64,000 nucleotides of DNA, taken from Plantago ovata (lineage: Eukaryota; Streptophyta; Magnoliopsida; Lamiales; Plantaginaceae). The stretch is taken from assembly GCA_028274465.1 (NCBI GenBank), contig CM051456.1, positions 117,630,880 to 117,694,879 of the forward strand. The letters run 5' to 3'. Of the stretch, positions 1-12,886 are shown piece after piece (position 1 is the first letter of the stretch; each line of letters begins with the position of its first letter). The position numbers and the translations under genes were made by a program. Under the pieces are notes generated by a model. It did no database searches and had not been told where the DNA came from. It saw only the letters and a list, made by a program, of their open reading frames with translations.

Positions 1-456
1 TAAATGAGGCCCTTCAGTTAGCTAAATGTAGCTATATAAGGGACCATTCCCCACTTGTGAAAACCACCTGAGATCACTACTCCACACTCATCAATTCTCT
101 ATCCTTTATCACTTCTATATCATTTCCATAGTAACAAAAAGAGAGTTCCGTTCTAGTTTTTGGTCGAAGGACTTGCTATTGTAGCTTCTGATAGCAAGAG
201 TGATTGAGCGTTATACCTTGGGAGCCTATTGTCCATGGGAGGCCTGAAGCTTACTAAGGCGGGCAAATGGAGCTTAAGGGCAAGCGGCTTAACAGCCGCC
301 TCGTCCAGGAATTAATCAGAATCTTCATTTGTTATTTGGTTTGTTTATCATTCGACAGTGAGTTATTACAAGTTCTTGTTCTTTGTTTTCTCCACTCAAC
401 TTAATATTCATTCAATTTCTTAAATTATTCGAGTATAATTGTATTCGGAAACAACA
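1..456 (+). repeat. 5' LTR (right part) of a Ty1/copia retrotransposon
   Basis: Positions 1-456 match 6388-6846 closely, so this is the right-hand part of a long terminal repeat whose left part lies outside the window. The repeat ends in CA at 456. A TATA-like stretch (TATAAG near 34-40) and a pyrimidine-rich leader lie inside, as expected for the LTR promoter. In the first 60 bases about 5 differ between the two LTRs, roughly 8 percent, which suggests an insertion several million years old (rough inference). Confidence 0.9.
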
Positions 457-3400
457 GTCTTAAGCTCTATTTGGTATCTCCGGTTTTCTTTAATATCACT
501 ATCACTTATTGGATTTGTTATCCTATTATTGTTTAGATGGCTGATAATACTTGTCTGAAAATGGTGGTTCTGGTGCTGGGAATGGTTCTGGTTCTGGAAC
601 AACTCCTCGTGGAAATGGTTCTGGTGGAAACACCATTGACCAAGGGCCTTTTGTCTCTCAGCTACCATCACGTTTGATAGACCAGACAAGTTTAAGGGTG
701 ATAATTTTAAACTGTGAAAATAAAATATGATTTTTTACCTACCTACTACCCAACTTGTTCGGATTATAATGAGGCCAAACCTGTGGTGGACGAGAATTAT
801 CATGAGTCTGTGGATACGTGCAAAGCATGGGATAGTGCTGACTACATGTGTCGCAATGTTATACTTCTTTGTCTTGATGATTCCCTGCACCAAATTTTTT
901 ATGAGAAAAATACTCGGAAAGATCTTTGGGAATCTCTTGTTAAGAAGTATACTGTTGATGATGTTGGGTCCAAGAAGTTTGTGGTTGCACGGTTCCATGT
1001 CTATAGGGTAGTGTATGGAAAGTCTGTTCTCGATCAAGTTGAAGAACTCCAAAGGATCTATCATGACTTAGCCGCTGAGGGCATGGCGATCACTGATCAC
1101 CTACAAGTTGCTTTAATGATAGAGAAGCTTCCTCCTTCCTAGAATGATTTCAAGCACTACTTGAAACATAAAAGGAAGGAGATAACCATTGAGGTTTGAT
1201 CCTAAAGTTGAGGATCGAAAGTGATGTGAGAAAAGCTGCTAGCAAGACCCTTGGGGCTGTTTCCAAGGAAAATGTTGTTGAGGCTCAAGGCTACCATGCT
1301 CAAAGCTTTCGGGCCGGTGGCAAGAGGAAGCGTCCATGCTCCCCAAAGGCTTACGATTCTAATAAGAAGTTTGGTGGGGATTGCTATGCGTGTGGCAAAC
1401 CTGGCCACAAGGCTAGGGACTGTCGAAAAGGTGCGAATAATCGCAAGAGCTGCAACAACATAAACAACCGTAACAGTGGCAATGGTGGAAATAAAAGAGG
1501 TGGTGGTACCGGCCAAGCAAATGTGGCTAAGGTCGAAAGTTTGAACCAAGGTATGAAGGAGATGCACCTTACTGTTGTGGTTTCCGAGGTGAACTTTGTT
1601 GGAGGAACCTATGTTGATTGGTGGGTGGACACTGGGGCCACTCATCATATTTGTGCTTATGAGTAGATGTTCAAGATATATCAAGCTGTGAATGATAAAG
1701 TGTGCTACATGGGAAACTCTGCTACCTCCAAGGTAGCTGGCAAGGGAACTGTGGCCCTGAAATTGACTTCTTGAAAAGAGCTCAGTCTTACTAAAGTGCT
1801 TCATGTGCCTGAGATCCACAAGAATCTCATTTCTGGATCTGTGTTGAACAAGAAAGACTTTCGTATGTGTTTCGAAGCTGAAAAGTTCATTCTGACTAAG
1901 AATGAATCTTTGTATGACAGTGATACTGTAGTGAAACCTGTTTAAAATGATGGCTACTACTGTACTTTCTGGTACTGAGCCTTATGGTGTGAATAATGTA
2001 ACTGAGGCTTCCACTAGCTCAGCTGGAAAAAATGCCCAAGAGGCTAATGAATTTAAACAGTTTGCTTATTTGCCAGACTCTTTTACGTTATGGCATGGTA
2101 GGCTAGGTCATGTGAACAATAAAGTTTACAAAAGTTAGTTTCACTTGACTTACTACCAAAATTCAACATAAACAAACAATACAAGTGTGAGACATGTGTT
2201 GAGACAAAATTAGCAAAGTCATCCTTTCATTCAATTTAAAGAAGCTCTGAGCCTTTAATCTTGGTACATACAGATGTGTGTGATTTAAAGTATGTACAAA
2301 CAAGAGGCGGTAAAAGTTACTTCATAACTTTTATAGATGATTGCACGAGATATTGCTATGTTTACTTAACGAGAAGTAAAGATGAGGCAATTACCATGTT
2401 TGTGCATTATAAAACTGAGGTTGAAAACCAACTTGGTAAGAAAATAAAAATTTTGAGAAGTGATAGAGGTGGAGAGTATGGGTCTCCATTTGCTCAAATT
2501 TGTGTGGAAAATGGGATCATTCATCAAACAACCGCTACATATACTCCCAAACAAAACGGGATTGTTGAGCGTAAAAACAGAACCCTTAAAGAGATGATGA
2601 ATGCAATGTTAATCAGTTCTGGGGCACCCCAGAATTTGTGGGGGGGAAGTTTTGCTTTCCGAGAATTATGTCTTAAACAGGCTACCGCATAAAAGGCTAG
2701 ACAAAACACCTTATGAGTTATGGAAGGGTCGTGCACATTCTTATAAATTTCTCAAAGTGTGGGGGTGTTTAGCTAAGGTTCCTATTCCTCCTTCCACACG
2801 AACAAGGATTGGACCAAATTAAGACGGTAGATTGCGTGTTTATTGGATATGCTCAAGATAGTAGTGCATACATATTTCTCGTTCACAAGTCAGATAATTC
2901 TGAGATGCATGCTAATACTATCGTTGAGGCTAGAGATGCTTCTTTCTTCGATGGGACATTTTCCTTCATTAGTCGCAAAACTGTTGATCCAAAACTCAAT
3001 AGGGAGGCTCCTAATGTGGGGGAAGTGGAATCTATGAAAGAAGTAGACGATCAAGCAGAAGATCCAATGCGTGGAAAGAGGACTAAAATGAAGAAAACTT
3101 TTGGCCCAGACTTTGTTATGAATTTCTTGGTTGATAAGAACCCGATTACCTATAGAGTGGCAATCACGTCCTCAGATTTTGATCTCTGGAAAGAGGCAAT
3201 TGATAGTGAGATCAATTCGATTCTTCAGAATCATACGTTGGAATTGGTGGATCTTCCACCTGGTTGTAAACCTCTGGGTCATAAGTGGAATTTCAAGAAG
3301 AAAATGAAACCAGATGGTTATGTGGATACATACAAGGCAAGACTTGTAGTTAAAGGACACAGGCAGATAGAAGGTGTCGACTACTTTGACACGTATGCTC

Positions 3401-5275
3401 CTGTATCTAGAAAGACATCCATAAGGTTGATAAGTGTTTTTGCAGCATTATTCAATCTATAAATTCATCAAATGGATGTGAAAACGGCTTTCCTTAACGG
3501 AGATCTTGAATCGGAAATCTATATGGAACAACCCGAAGGGCATGTGGTTCTTGGAAAAGAGAATAAAGTGTGTAAACTTGTTAAATCCCTGTATGGATTA
3601 AAGCAAGCTCCTAAACAATGACATGAGAAGTTTGATGGTGCTATGCTCTCAAATGGGTTTAGGATAAATCAGTGTGACAAGTGCGTCTACATAAAAGGTG
3701 ATGACAAGAACTATGTTATAGTGTGTCTCTATGTGGATGATATGATAATCATTGGAAACAATGATAACATTGGAAACAATGATAATATCAAGGCTACAAA
3801 GAAGATGTCACGAAATTTTGACATGAAAGACATGGGTCTAGCAGATGTCATACTTGGAATGAAAATTTCCAAGACACCAGATGGATATTCACTTTTTCAA
3901 TGTCACTACGTTCAAAAGGTTTTTGAGAGATTTGACAAAGACGGTACTGAGACCGTAAGAACTTCTATAAAGGTAGTGTCTAACATTTGCAAAAATCGCG
4001 GAGAAAGTGTAAGACAACTCGAGTGTGCTAAGGTCATAGGCAGTCTCATGTACCTTATGGACTGCACTAGACCGGACACAGCTAACGTGGTTAATAAGTT
4101 GTCAAGGTATACGAGTAACCCGTGTCATGATCATTGGGAAGCAGTGGCAAGACTTCTGAAATACTTCAGATATACCGCTAACTATGGTCTACACTATACG
4201 AGGTATCCAGTTGTACTTGAAGGGTACAGTGATGCAAATTGGATAACAGGTTCCTCGAATGTGAAATCCACAAGTGGATAAATTTTTACCATAGGAGGTG
4301 CAGCTGTGTCATGAAAATCTTGCAAACAAACCTGTATTACAAAATCAACTATGAAATCAGAGTTCATAACATTGGATCTTGCAGCAGAAGAGGAAATTGG
4401 CTGTGGAGTTTCTTAGAGGAAATTCCGATGTAGTCAAGTCCTATACCTCCAATAAGCTTGAATTGTGATAGTATGTCAGCTATTGGGCGTGCGAGAAGTA
4501 ACCAATATAACGGGAAGTCTCGACATATTCGAAGGAGACATAAATCCGTAAAGAAGGTGCTAAAGACCATTGTTATAGCTTTGGAATTTGTGAGATCCAA
4601 AGACAATATCGCGGACCCATTAACCAAAGGTCTGGCTGAAGACCGTGTAGTGGTTTCATCAAGGGGAACGGGATTAAAGCCCATTAAATGATTACCGCCC
4701 ATGATGGAAACCCTACCTGAATTGGTAAACCCCAATTTGCAGGTTCAAATGGACAACCGGATTGTGGGGGATCGACCAAAGCACTCGGGATTTTTTTCCC
4801 AACCCATTCCTATGGTGAAAGAGTGATAGGCCTGTGTAGTGAAGGTTAAGCTATAAGCTTTTACTGATCCTTATACGTCGATTTGATAACGTAGGTATGA
4901 CAGGATGCTCTTAATGAGAGATCACCTATGTCGAACGTGAAAGGGCCGCTTCTATGAGATGACAGTTTGGGATAAATCTCTAGAGCGTTCGATGAATTTA
5001 CCAAGGCAGTCCAGGGCCAAAACGGACAACAACGAAAGGGCAAACCGGAATAGAGAAATTGTTGTGTGAGTATCATTGTCTTGGTACACACAAAATGCCG
5101 AACAGTTCAAGGCATCGTGTCCACTGGTTGGCAAGTGTATCCGATGGTATTTCACTATGGGAGGTTCAAGGCTAACAACCACATGTCCAGATGCAGCGGT
5201 TTCTCATGGAACTCTCGAAATGCATTGTTAGGTTGCATGTGCATGAGAATTCAACTTGTCATTCATGTGGGGGAT
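457..5275 (+). mobile_element. Ty1/copia internal region, decayed
   Basis: Fossil retrotransposon body between two matching LTRs. Family signatures appear in copia order on the plus strand: gag (about 714-1500) with a CCHC zinc knuckle near 1380-1425; an aspartic protease signature (DTGATHHIC) near 1628; the pre-integrase LWHGRLGHVN motif near 2088; integrase core about 2255-2700; reverse transcriptase about 3120-3900 with YVDD near 3730; RNase H about 4200-4690 with NGKSRHIRRRH. Integrase before reverse transcriptase makes it copia rather than gypsy. The RT/RNase H wording resembles the Tork-like group, but that is tentative. The reading frames are interrupted many times, so the copy is dead. 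A polypurine tract (TGTGGGGGA, 5267-5274) lies against the 3' LTR. The primer-binding site is not clear; a TGGTATC near 472 may be a remnant. Confidence 0.92.
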
Positions 5276-6846
5276 TGTTGGAGAAATTGGTTTCAAAGCC
5301 AATATTGTTAAACTAAAAATGTATTAAGTGAAGAACTTTGAGTAATAATTATAGAAGCTTACACCGAACGGTTTTTCATGTTCTTGAGCTCGTTGCGAAG
5401 AGGGTTGCGCAAGCTTCGTAACGATATAAGACATGCAAGTAAACCAATTTTCGGTGTGAATGATAAATTGGCTCAAAGAGATGTGGGCACGAATGCCGAA
5501 CCGAAATGACTATTCGGTCTTTCTATACAAACTCGTTTCATGTCCATTGAGTTTTGTGACTACTCCACTTCCACTAATAAATGGCAGACTTATTAATTGG
5601 AAGAGTTATATGAGTAAGACCATCTCCAGCAGGGGCTGGAGATGGGTCTGAGAATATTTTCTCAGACTGTCCATCAGCTCCAGCAGGAGCTGATGGGCTG
5701 TCTGGGCTGTTTTGGCCCAGACTGGTCTGGCCCAGACCAGTCTGGGCAGTTTTTTTATTTTTTTTTAATTTTTTTTCTTTTTTTTTCTTTTCTTTCTTCT
5801 TTTTATCTTATTTCATTTTTTCTTTACACTTTCCTTTTTCCTTTTTTTTTTACTTTCCTTTTTCTTTCCTTTAATTTCATTCTTCATTATTCTTATGTTT
5901 AATTTTTTTTTATTTTTTTGGAGTTTACTTTGTTTTAATTTAAACAAGTAAATAGTATCAACTTTACTAATAATTATAATAAAATAAAACTTGAAAAAGA
6001 AAAAAATACACAATACAACTTATAAAAAATACAAACACAAGTTTTCATTTTCCATTGCGAAACTTCCAAGTATGCTCGATCAAATCTCTTTGTAACTCTA
6101 AAGAAATGAGAAAATGTATAAAGTGGTTTAAAAAGAAAGGAGAAAAGAAAAAGAAAATTGGGTTTGATAGTTTTATTGTTGGAGATGAAGAGAGTTTGAG
6201 TGGGTTTGAGAAAATAAAAAAGATTATAATGTTAGTGGAATGCTGACGTGGCAGGAGAGAGAGGTTTGAGAGGGTTTGAGTGTTGGAGATGGTCTAACTC
6301 TTCACTAGTTAATTGATAGAGTTATTGGAGTAACTCTACATGAGTTTCATTTTATTGAAGTCTGATAAATGAGTTTTATTAACTCAAATGAGGCCCTTGA
6401 GTTAGCTAAACGTAGCTATATAAGGGAACATTCCCCACTTTTGAAAACCACCTGAGATCACTACTATACACTCATCACTTCTCTATCTTTTATCACTTCT
6501 ACATCATTTCCATAGCAACAAAAAGAGATTTCCGTTTTAGTTTTTCTCGAAGTACTTGCTATCGTAGCTTCCGGTAGAAAGAGTGATTGGGCGTTGTACC
6601 TTGGGAGCCTATTGTCCATTGGAGGCCTGAAGCTTACTAAGGCGAGAAAATAGAGTTTAAGGGCAAGCGGTTTAATTAACGACTGCCTCGTACAGGAATT
6701 AATCTGAATCTTCACATCTATTCTTTGATTTGTTTATCATTCGATAGTGAGTTATTACAAGTTCATGTTCTTTGTTTTCTCCACTCAACTTTATATTCAT
6801 TCATTTTCTTTAAATTATTCGAGTATAATTGTAACCGGAAACAACA
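5276..6846 (+). repeat. 3' LTR of the copia element, enlarged by a MITE
   Basis: It starts TGTTGGAGAAATTGG directly after the polypurine tract and ends ..ACAACA at 6846, matching the end of the 5' LTR at 456. Its length is 1571 bp, of which 680 bp is a nested MITE and its target duplication, so the native LTR is about 890 bp. The final 460 bp align with window positions 1-456 and contain the same TATA region. Confidence 0.88.
5618..6294. mobile_element. PIF/Harbinger-type MITE nested in the 3' LTR
   Basis: A 677-bp non-autonomous element with terminal inverted repeats GACCATCTCCAGCA on the left and TGTTGGAGATGGTC on the right (13 of 14 match). It is flanked by a TAA target duplication at 5615-5617 and 6295-6297. 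The 3-bp TAA duplication and this terminus are typical of PIF/Harbinger. It has no coding capacity. The left third holds several near-perfect palindromes: around 5647-5667, 5671-5697 with arms ATCAGCTCC/GGAGCTGAT, and 5716-5746. These are followed by a T-rich tract and, further right, an A/G-rich tract. It postdates the copia insertion because it interrupts the LTR cleanly. Confidence 0.85.
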
Positions 6847-8730
6847 TCATCTACTAACAAGTTTTCTATTTGTTTAGTGAACGTTTTATAATTTTTATTT
6901 AACCTCCTGTTAATTTTATAATCAGAAAAATAATTATGCATTTACGTTAAGAAAGTAGTAGAGAGAAGAAAATAAACTAATGAATAATACGAATTAAAGT
7001 AATATAATAACCCGCTTGATGTACCCAATGATTGACCTACCAATCAATTTAGTCAGTTGATCTTACTTTTTAAATTTCAATCTGGTGCGTACATAAGTCA
7101 TTATTTTATTTTATTATTTTTAAATTTTTTCAATATATTTCATCATCTTCTTCTCACATCCTCTTTTGGATTATCTCTTTTGGATTTTCAATATATTTTC
7201 ATCATTATCTCAATCATTATTTTAATTAATTTTTTTCAATATATTTCAATTAGGTAAATCAATGATCTGCTCTAATATCTAATATTATGACGATTTGGAT
7301 TGCTGAAGTTTATCATTAACGGTGTTTTTCCAAGACTGCAAGCTATAATATAGCGTTCGGCTATAACTCGTGATTACTCAAAGATTGCTCAGCTGTAGGT
7401 AAGAATTTATTCCCCCCCCCCCCCCCCGTCTCTCTCTTAACGCTAGGTTTCTGGTTTATTTGAGATTAATGTGTCGTATGCGTCTTAGTTGCTTTTTATT
7501 TGTCAAAATTAAAAGTCTGGGTTATTCAAGATTTTGATATTGTTTTTTATGCTTCTTGTTGCTGACTTGCTGTTGCTGCAATTTGCTAAAAGTAGTTGAT
7601 GAATGTCACATAGATATAGTCATGTCAGGGTACCCATTCCGGGATGTGTAAAAATATGTAAAAAATCATGATCGACATTACTTTGATAAAGCATGCTCAA
7701 TAAGGTCAGGAACAACGAAAATTTGAGAGTAGGTAGTGGGACACAGGCATATTAAAGGATTCAGATCGAAGTACATTGTTTATTACAAGTACTGTTCCGC
7801 ATTGGAAATTAAATAGAAGGAAAAGAAAAGCGAAGTAGTGAACATTTGTATTTATCTTGATATCGAGTGAAAAATGCAGATGTGCTTTCATTAAGGTCCA
7901 ATTTAGGATTAGGTATGGAAGGTTGTCATCCTCCGATCAACAAAGGATTACGAGCAAAGAGCTCTACTCTAAGGTATTTAGAGCTTGAATTTGTCGATTT
8001 CCCAGTCAAATTATTTTGCTGGTCAAGTTGTATACCTTATCTTTTATTGTGAAAATCACCAATTTAAAAATATTTGTGTATGAAGTAGATTCATTTGCAA
8101 TTTTAGCCTCACTGAATCTTTCGCATTGCTCATTGAAAAGGTGAAAATATTAGATTTTGGTCATGATATCTCCATGTGAATTCAAGTGAGTAGTGTAATA
8201 TGCTAAGGTATTTGTTTTTTTTTTCTCTATATTATATTTATTTTTCTTTTTTTAAAATGATTGTTCTTGGATAGTTAGGTCATTATGTTCTCACTATCAT
8301 AGACTGCCTTCAAGTGTTTACGTTCTTATACTATATAGCTTATAAGCTAAATTATAGGTGTGCGTTTAAGTGATACATTTCAGGATTTCACATTACTCAA
8401 TTAGTAATGTGTCAATTATCAGTTAGTATATATTATTTTTGTTTATGTTTGAGGTCATTTTGTGATAATTATATATTTAATCCATTTATTTTGATATATA
8501 ATTTAATAAACAAACAATGTTCTACAAGATTACGCAAGCGGGTGACGATGTTTCTAGTATACTATAGATGGTTTTTCATTATGAAAAGTGATTTTAGAAA
8601 TCGATATATGTATCAAACACAAAAATGGTGATAATAGACTTAATAGTATCTAAGATCGTTTAGATTAACCGAAAGAGAAGAGACCTCCTTCCGTTCCGTG
8701 AATGGAATTTGAATGTGTAGTGCAAGACTA
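6847..8730. other. Intergenic, no gene recognised
   Basis: AT-rich sequence right of the copia element. A C15 homopolymer lies at about 7413-7427. Short open frames have no recognisable domain. I see no repeat with clear ends here. Confidence 0.6.
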
Positions 8731-8958
8731 TTACTGCAGATTCCTTCCTTGAGAGCAGAGGGTAACAAAAGAGCAGTTAGTTCGTCCATCGATCCCAGGC
8801 ACATCTCGTGGTATACCCGTGATTTGGCAGCAACCTAATCCATCGCATGACCCTTGTACCAAGTCATCCATTGCAGTACACGTGGCAGTGCAACCGGTGA
8901 GGTAATCCTGGCCGCCGTTCCTCTGCCCTGAGATGTACCCAAAAGTGTCACAGCCTAT
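8731..8958 (-). pseudogene. Wall-associated kinase extracellular-domain fragment
   Basis: On the minus strand an uninterrupted frame runs from 8958 to a stop at 8731-8733. It begins GCDTFGYISGQ, continues with YLTGCTATC, GSCDGLGCCQ and IPRDV, and ends near NCSFVTLCSQGR. This cysteine spacing and the GxGCCQ-IP signature are characteristic of the galacturonan-binding/WAK-associated extracellular domain of wall-associated receptor kinases, which sense pectin at the cell wall. An AG preceded by a pyrimidine-rich stretch lies just before the GC of the first cysteine codon, so it could be one exon. No signal peptide, EGF repeat, transmembrane segment or kinase domain was found nearby, so it is most likely a gene relic. 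About 75 codons remain of a family usually over 700 residues. Confidence 0.7.
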
Positions 8959-10160
8959 AAGTGTGAATCACAATGGTTAGTCATTGGGGCGGACCCAGCC
9001 CTTGGACTGGGCTGGGCTCCAGCCCATGTTGTCCCAAAAAAAGAAGAAAAAAAATATATTAGCATTTGTAATTTTTACGGATAGATTATTGAAAGCAAAT
9101 AACATTTAGCAAGTTTGATTGAAATTTCAGGGGATCCGAAGTCATCACATGTGTATAGATGGCTGCGACTTCAGTATACTGGAGTACGAGTACTTAATGA
9201 ATTCAATTAATCCAAGTAGAACATGGCAGATTGACATTGAAAATTTGGGCTGGTCCTCTTGGTCATTTGAAGCAACAAGTCTATGGACAGATAAGTTGAC
9301 GCAGTAGTATGGAGTTGAAGTATGAAAGTTAACATGCATAGTTCAACTGAATCATAAGGTGGTTTAATTAGATGTAAAAGTAGTGTAATATTTTGTGTTT
9401 TAAAAAAAAATCAATAGTTCTACGTATACTGATATACACATTTTCACAATGATACGTTTACTTAGGTGCGGGTATAAGATTAGGGCCACTCAAAATTTGA
9501 GTTAATTCACACAGTTAATATAAAGTTAATAATTAATATACTGTAGTGTACAACACATAGGCATATAACAAAGAGGAGGATTACTGCTACCTCGTAAGAG
9601 ATACAGTAGTATTTAAAAATTGTAATGCATGTTACCTGCTCAAATGTCCAGGCCACTCGAGAACGCCGCGCAATTAAATATTGGTCATTTCATTTGGTTG
9701 TACTACTTTTGTTTCGAAAAGTCCGTGGTTATCCAAACTGTACTTGCACTAGTTTATTTTATGTATGTTAGTTTATTACTCGTATACATCCCATGATGAT
9801 GATGATGATTGATGATGGGCCGGTGAATTACATACTTCATCACTTTTTATACTTCTCGTGTAAGTTTTGCATATGATCGATGAGTAACCCCCCAATGCCG
9901 GAGGGTTACTGTTAATTTGTCCCAATCCCAAATATGTATGACCCTGTCAATTGTGTAAATGATGATCTTAATCCGACATAAAAGTCTAGATCCAGGAGCT
10001 GAAATTGGCATTTGAAGGCTCAGACGCGTGCCTAAGTGTGATTGGCCTAAAGCGCGTCTGTACATTAGGTTGGAATTGCAATAGGAAAGGGAGAAAGAAA
10101 AGGGACCAAAGGGAAAAGAAACACAAGCTAAATCAGAAAACAAAAGAAAATAGATTAAGC
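8959..10160. other. Intergenic, no gene recognised
   Basis: It begins with a short GGGCGGACCCAGC block and A-rich tail (about 8987-9055) that resembles the end of a decayed hAT-like or retroposed repeat. The rest is unremarkable AT-rich DNA, with a (GAT)n patch near 9793-9810. Confidence 0.5.
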
Positions 10161-10167
10161 CCTCAAT

Positions 10168-11069
10168 CAGTGGCGGCGGAGCTAGAGAAGAAAATTTCAG
10201 GTGGTCCAAGTTAAAATTATGATATTTTTTTATAAAAAATGTGAAAAATTTATACATATGATTCATATGATAATCTAATAAATAAAATTTAGAAACAAAA
10301 TCATTTTTCATAAGTTTATAACTATACCTATACCTATATCAAAACAATACTCTACATTAACACTAAGTTTAACCTTGCATTATTGCGGATATGATTTCGA
10401 TCACTAAAACACGTCACCACTTCGGTAGTTGGAAAAAAGATTGAGCATGTACATCTAGATTTAAAAAGGAAGAAAAAGATATATTTAAAAAATGTAAGAT
10501 AAAAATAAAAAAAGATTTTTGAAATGATTGAAATTTTTTTTAAATAAACACATAAGAAAAGGAAAGATGAGTAAGAGGCAAGAATTCTTTAAAACAAGAG
10601 AATAAAATTAGATCAGATAATAAAATAAATAGCATTTGCTCAATCTTTTTATTGTGGATATGATTTCGATCACTAAAACACGTCACCACTTCGGTAGTTG
10701 GAAAAAAGATTGAGCATGTACATCTAGATTTAAAAAGGAAGAAAAAGATATATTTAAAAAATGTAAGATAAAAATAAAAAAAGATTTTTGAAATGATTGA
10801 AAAAAAATTTAAATAAACACATAAGAAAAGAAAAGATGAGTAAGAGGCAAGAATTCTGTAAAACAAGAGAATAAAATTAGATCAGATAATAAAATAAATA
10901 GCATTTGTGATTAAGAGGGATCGGAACCCATGCCTTACATGACAAAGCCTTTGCTCTCAACCACCATGACAAACTTGTTCTTCTTTATAATACTACTACT
11001 ATTGTACTACTATTTAAAATCTGAGGGGGTCTAGTAACACCACTGCTCTACCCCCTACCTCCGCTACTG
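10168..11069. mobile_element. Non-autonomous hAT-type element with internal tandem duplication
   Basis: The left end CAGTGGCGG (10168) and right end CCTCCGCTACTG (ending 11069) form an imperfect terminal inverted repeat of the CAGTGGCGGAG type common in plant hAT-derived elements. A CCTCAAT direct repeat flanks it at 10161-10167 and 11070-11076. That is 7 bp matching, where hAT usually makes 8. There is no transposase. About 257 bp inside is present twice in tandem: 10382-10638 and 10651-10907, period 269, almost identical, so the duplication is much younger than the element's family. Confidence 0.75.
10382..10907. repeat. Tandem duplication, 269-bp period, two copies
   Basis: The two copies (10382-10638, 10651-10907) differ at only a few positions, such as GCGGAT/GTGGAT near the start and a short T/A run in the middle. 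They lie wholly inside the hAT-type element at 10168-11069. Confidence 0.9.
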
Positions 11070-11076
11070 CCTCAAT

Positions 11077-11651
11077 GGTGGAGCATTTGGTTAAACTTGG
11101 GATAATATCCTATTAGTCACATATGTTTAAATTTCACTGGGGAACAATTTTATGGGACAATAAGTTCTCAATCCTTTAAACATGACTCATAAACATTAGG
11201 GTCATTACATGCACATGCACCCATATTAAATTGAGCAGCAACACTGTCGCGTCTTGTTGAGAACAATCTCCATCACTTGTGAATGAATATAAAGTGTGTT
11301 GGAAACATTATATCGTAAAGTATGATATGATCAATTACCTCTTTGGCCAGAAAGGGTTTAACATTGACGTTAGAATTTTAGTCTCCTCTATTTGCACAAT
11401 ACAATATCTCACCCTCTCATACAATAACCAGGAACGAAGAAAGATGGTATTTAGCATGTGCTACAGCATATGCTAATTAATGTTTAAAAATATTGAACTT
11501 TTATGCGTATTATAAATCAAGTTTTTTTATTTAGCACATATCATTTTTAGTTTGAGTTTTCTATTTTACATCTAACGTAACAATACAATTTTTATCTCAT
11601 GAACTAATAACATGAAGAGGAACATACATTTTATATATCAATGACTTTATT
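11077..11651. other. Intergenic, nothing recognised
   Basis: AT-rich spacer between the hAT-type element and the L1 insertion. No gene or repeat with clear boundaries was seen. Confidence 0.5.
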
Positions 11652-11669
11652 ATTTAAACTTATCTAACT

Positions 11670-12886
11670 GGAATCTAAATCTTCTTGAGCAAATGATATC
11701 TCCAGACCTAGCAAAAGAAATTTTAGGGATCCCTATTCCCAAAAATGAAAAACAAGATACCATAGTTTGGGGTGGAGACAAATCTGGAAAATTCACCATT
11801 AAAAGTGCTTACACACTTTTAATCTCCACACCCAAACTAAATACAGCTCTTTGGCCATGGAAGACTTTGTGGAACCTTCAATTACCACCAAAAGTCAATT
11901 TTTTTGTTTGGGTGGTTATAAATGATAGGTTACCAACAGCCGACAGACTTTTCAGATTCGGAATTATTCCAACTGAGAGGTGTTGTTTATGCAATTCCGA
12001 AACTGAATCAGTCAATCATTTATTCTTTTATTGTCCCATTTTTGAAAACATTAGAAGCTGTGTAATAAAAAACAACAATAATCTTTTTTGCACTTCCTTC
12101 TCTCAACTCATCTTTCATCTCCTCCATAATTCGGATAAGCAATTACAAGCTATTCTGTTTTGCTGGCAAGTTTGGAGATGTAGAAATGAAAAGATTTTTA
12201 GAAAAGAAGATTTTAATCCTTTAAAATTTAATATTCAGCTTCTAGAACTTATTAAGGAAAACACCACCCGTTTCAAAAAAGAAGGTGACACGCATTACAT
12301 TTCCAATCATTTGTAAATGGATGCCACCTCCACACGATTTTGTATGTATTAATGTTGATGGATCAGTAGATCCAATTACAGGACATGCTGGAGCTGGCTG
12401 CATCATCCGAAACTCTAATGGAAATTTCATCCGAGCAAGCGGTTCCTATCTAGGAAAAATGGATCATAATCTTGCCGAGTTTCAAGCATTTAAACTCGGA
12501 ATTTTATTATGCTTACCGCTTCACCATAAAAAGATTATTATCCAATCTGACTCACAAACTCTCATTTCATGTATAAACAGGAAAAAAGCGGATTGCAGGA
12601 AACAGCAGACCATATTGGAGGATGCATTGGTACTCCTTCGGGAGTTTGAAGAAATCAAGATCTGTTTTGTCTATAGAGAGACTAATGGAGTGGCTGATCA
12701 CATAGCTAACGAGGCTCGGAAAAGAACATTTGGAAGAAACTCTCTAACTTTTGATTCCCTACATTTTGTTTGGGATAGTTTGACTACTTGGTTGAATGTA
12801 ATATGTAAAGACAATTTAGCTTCTATTCGGTTTGTAAACCCGCACTCTATTAATTAATATAAAGTACCTATTAAGCTTTAAAAAAA
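11670..12886 (+). mobile_element. 5'-truncated L1-type LINE
   Basis: The 3' end of a plant L1. Open frame 11693-12316, which continues upstream in frame to near 11669, encodes the end of ORF2. It has the reverse-transcriptase zinc-binding region (WPWKTLWNLQLPPKVNFFVW, then CCLCNSETESVNHLFFYC). Frame 12285-12857 encodes the plant-type RNase H (VNVDGSVD, AEFQAFKLGI, QSDSQTLI, YRETNGVADHIANEA). The two frames overlap, so one frameshift separates them. A short A-rich tail ends at about 12886. An exact 18-bp target duplication (TTTAAACTTATCTAACT core) lies at 11652-11669 and 12887-12904. This proves that the truncated copy is the original insertion and argues for a fairly recent event. Confidence 0.9.

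Noticed and set aside
10382-10907. Repeat pair considered as LTRs of a short retrotransposon
   Set aside because: Only 12 bp separates the copies. There is no TG..CA end, primer site or polypurine tract, and both lie inside a hAT-type element.
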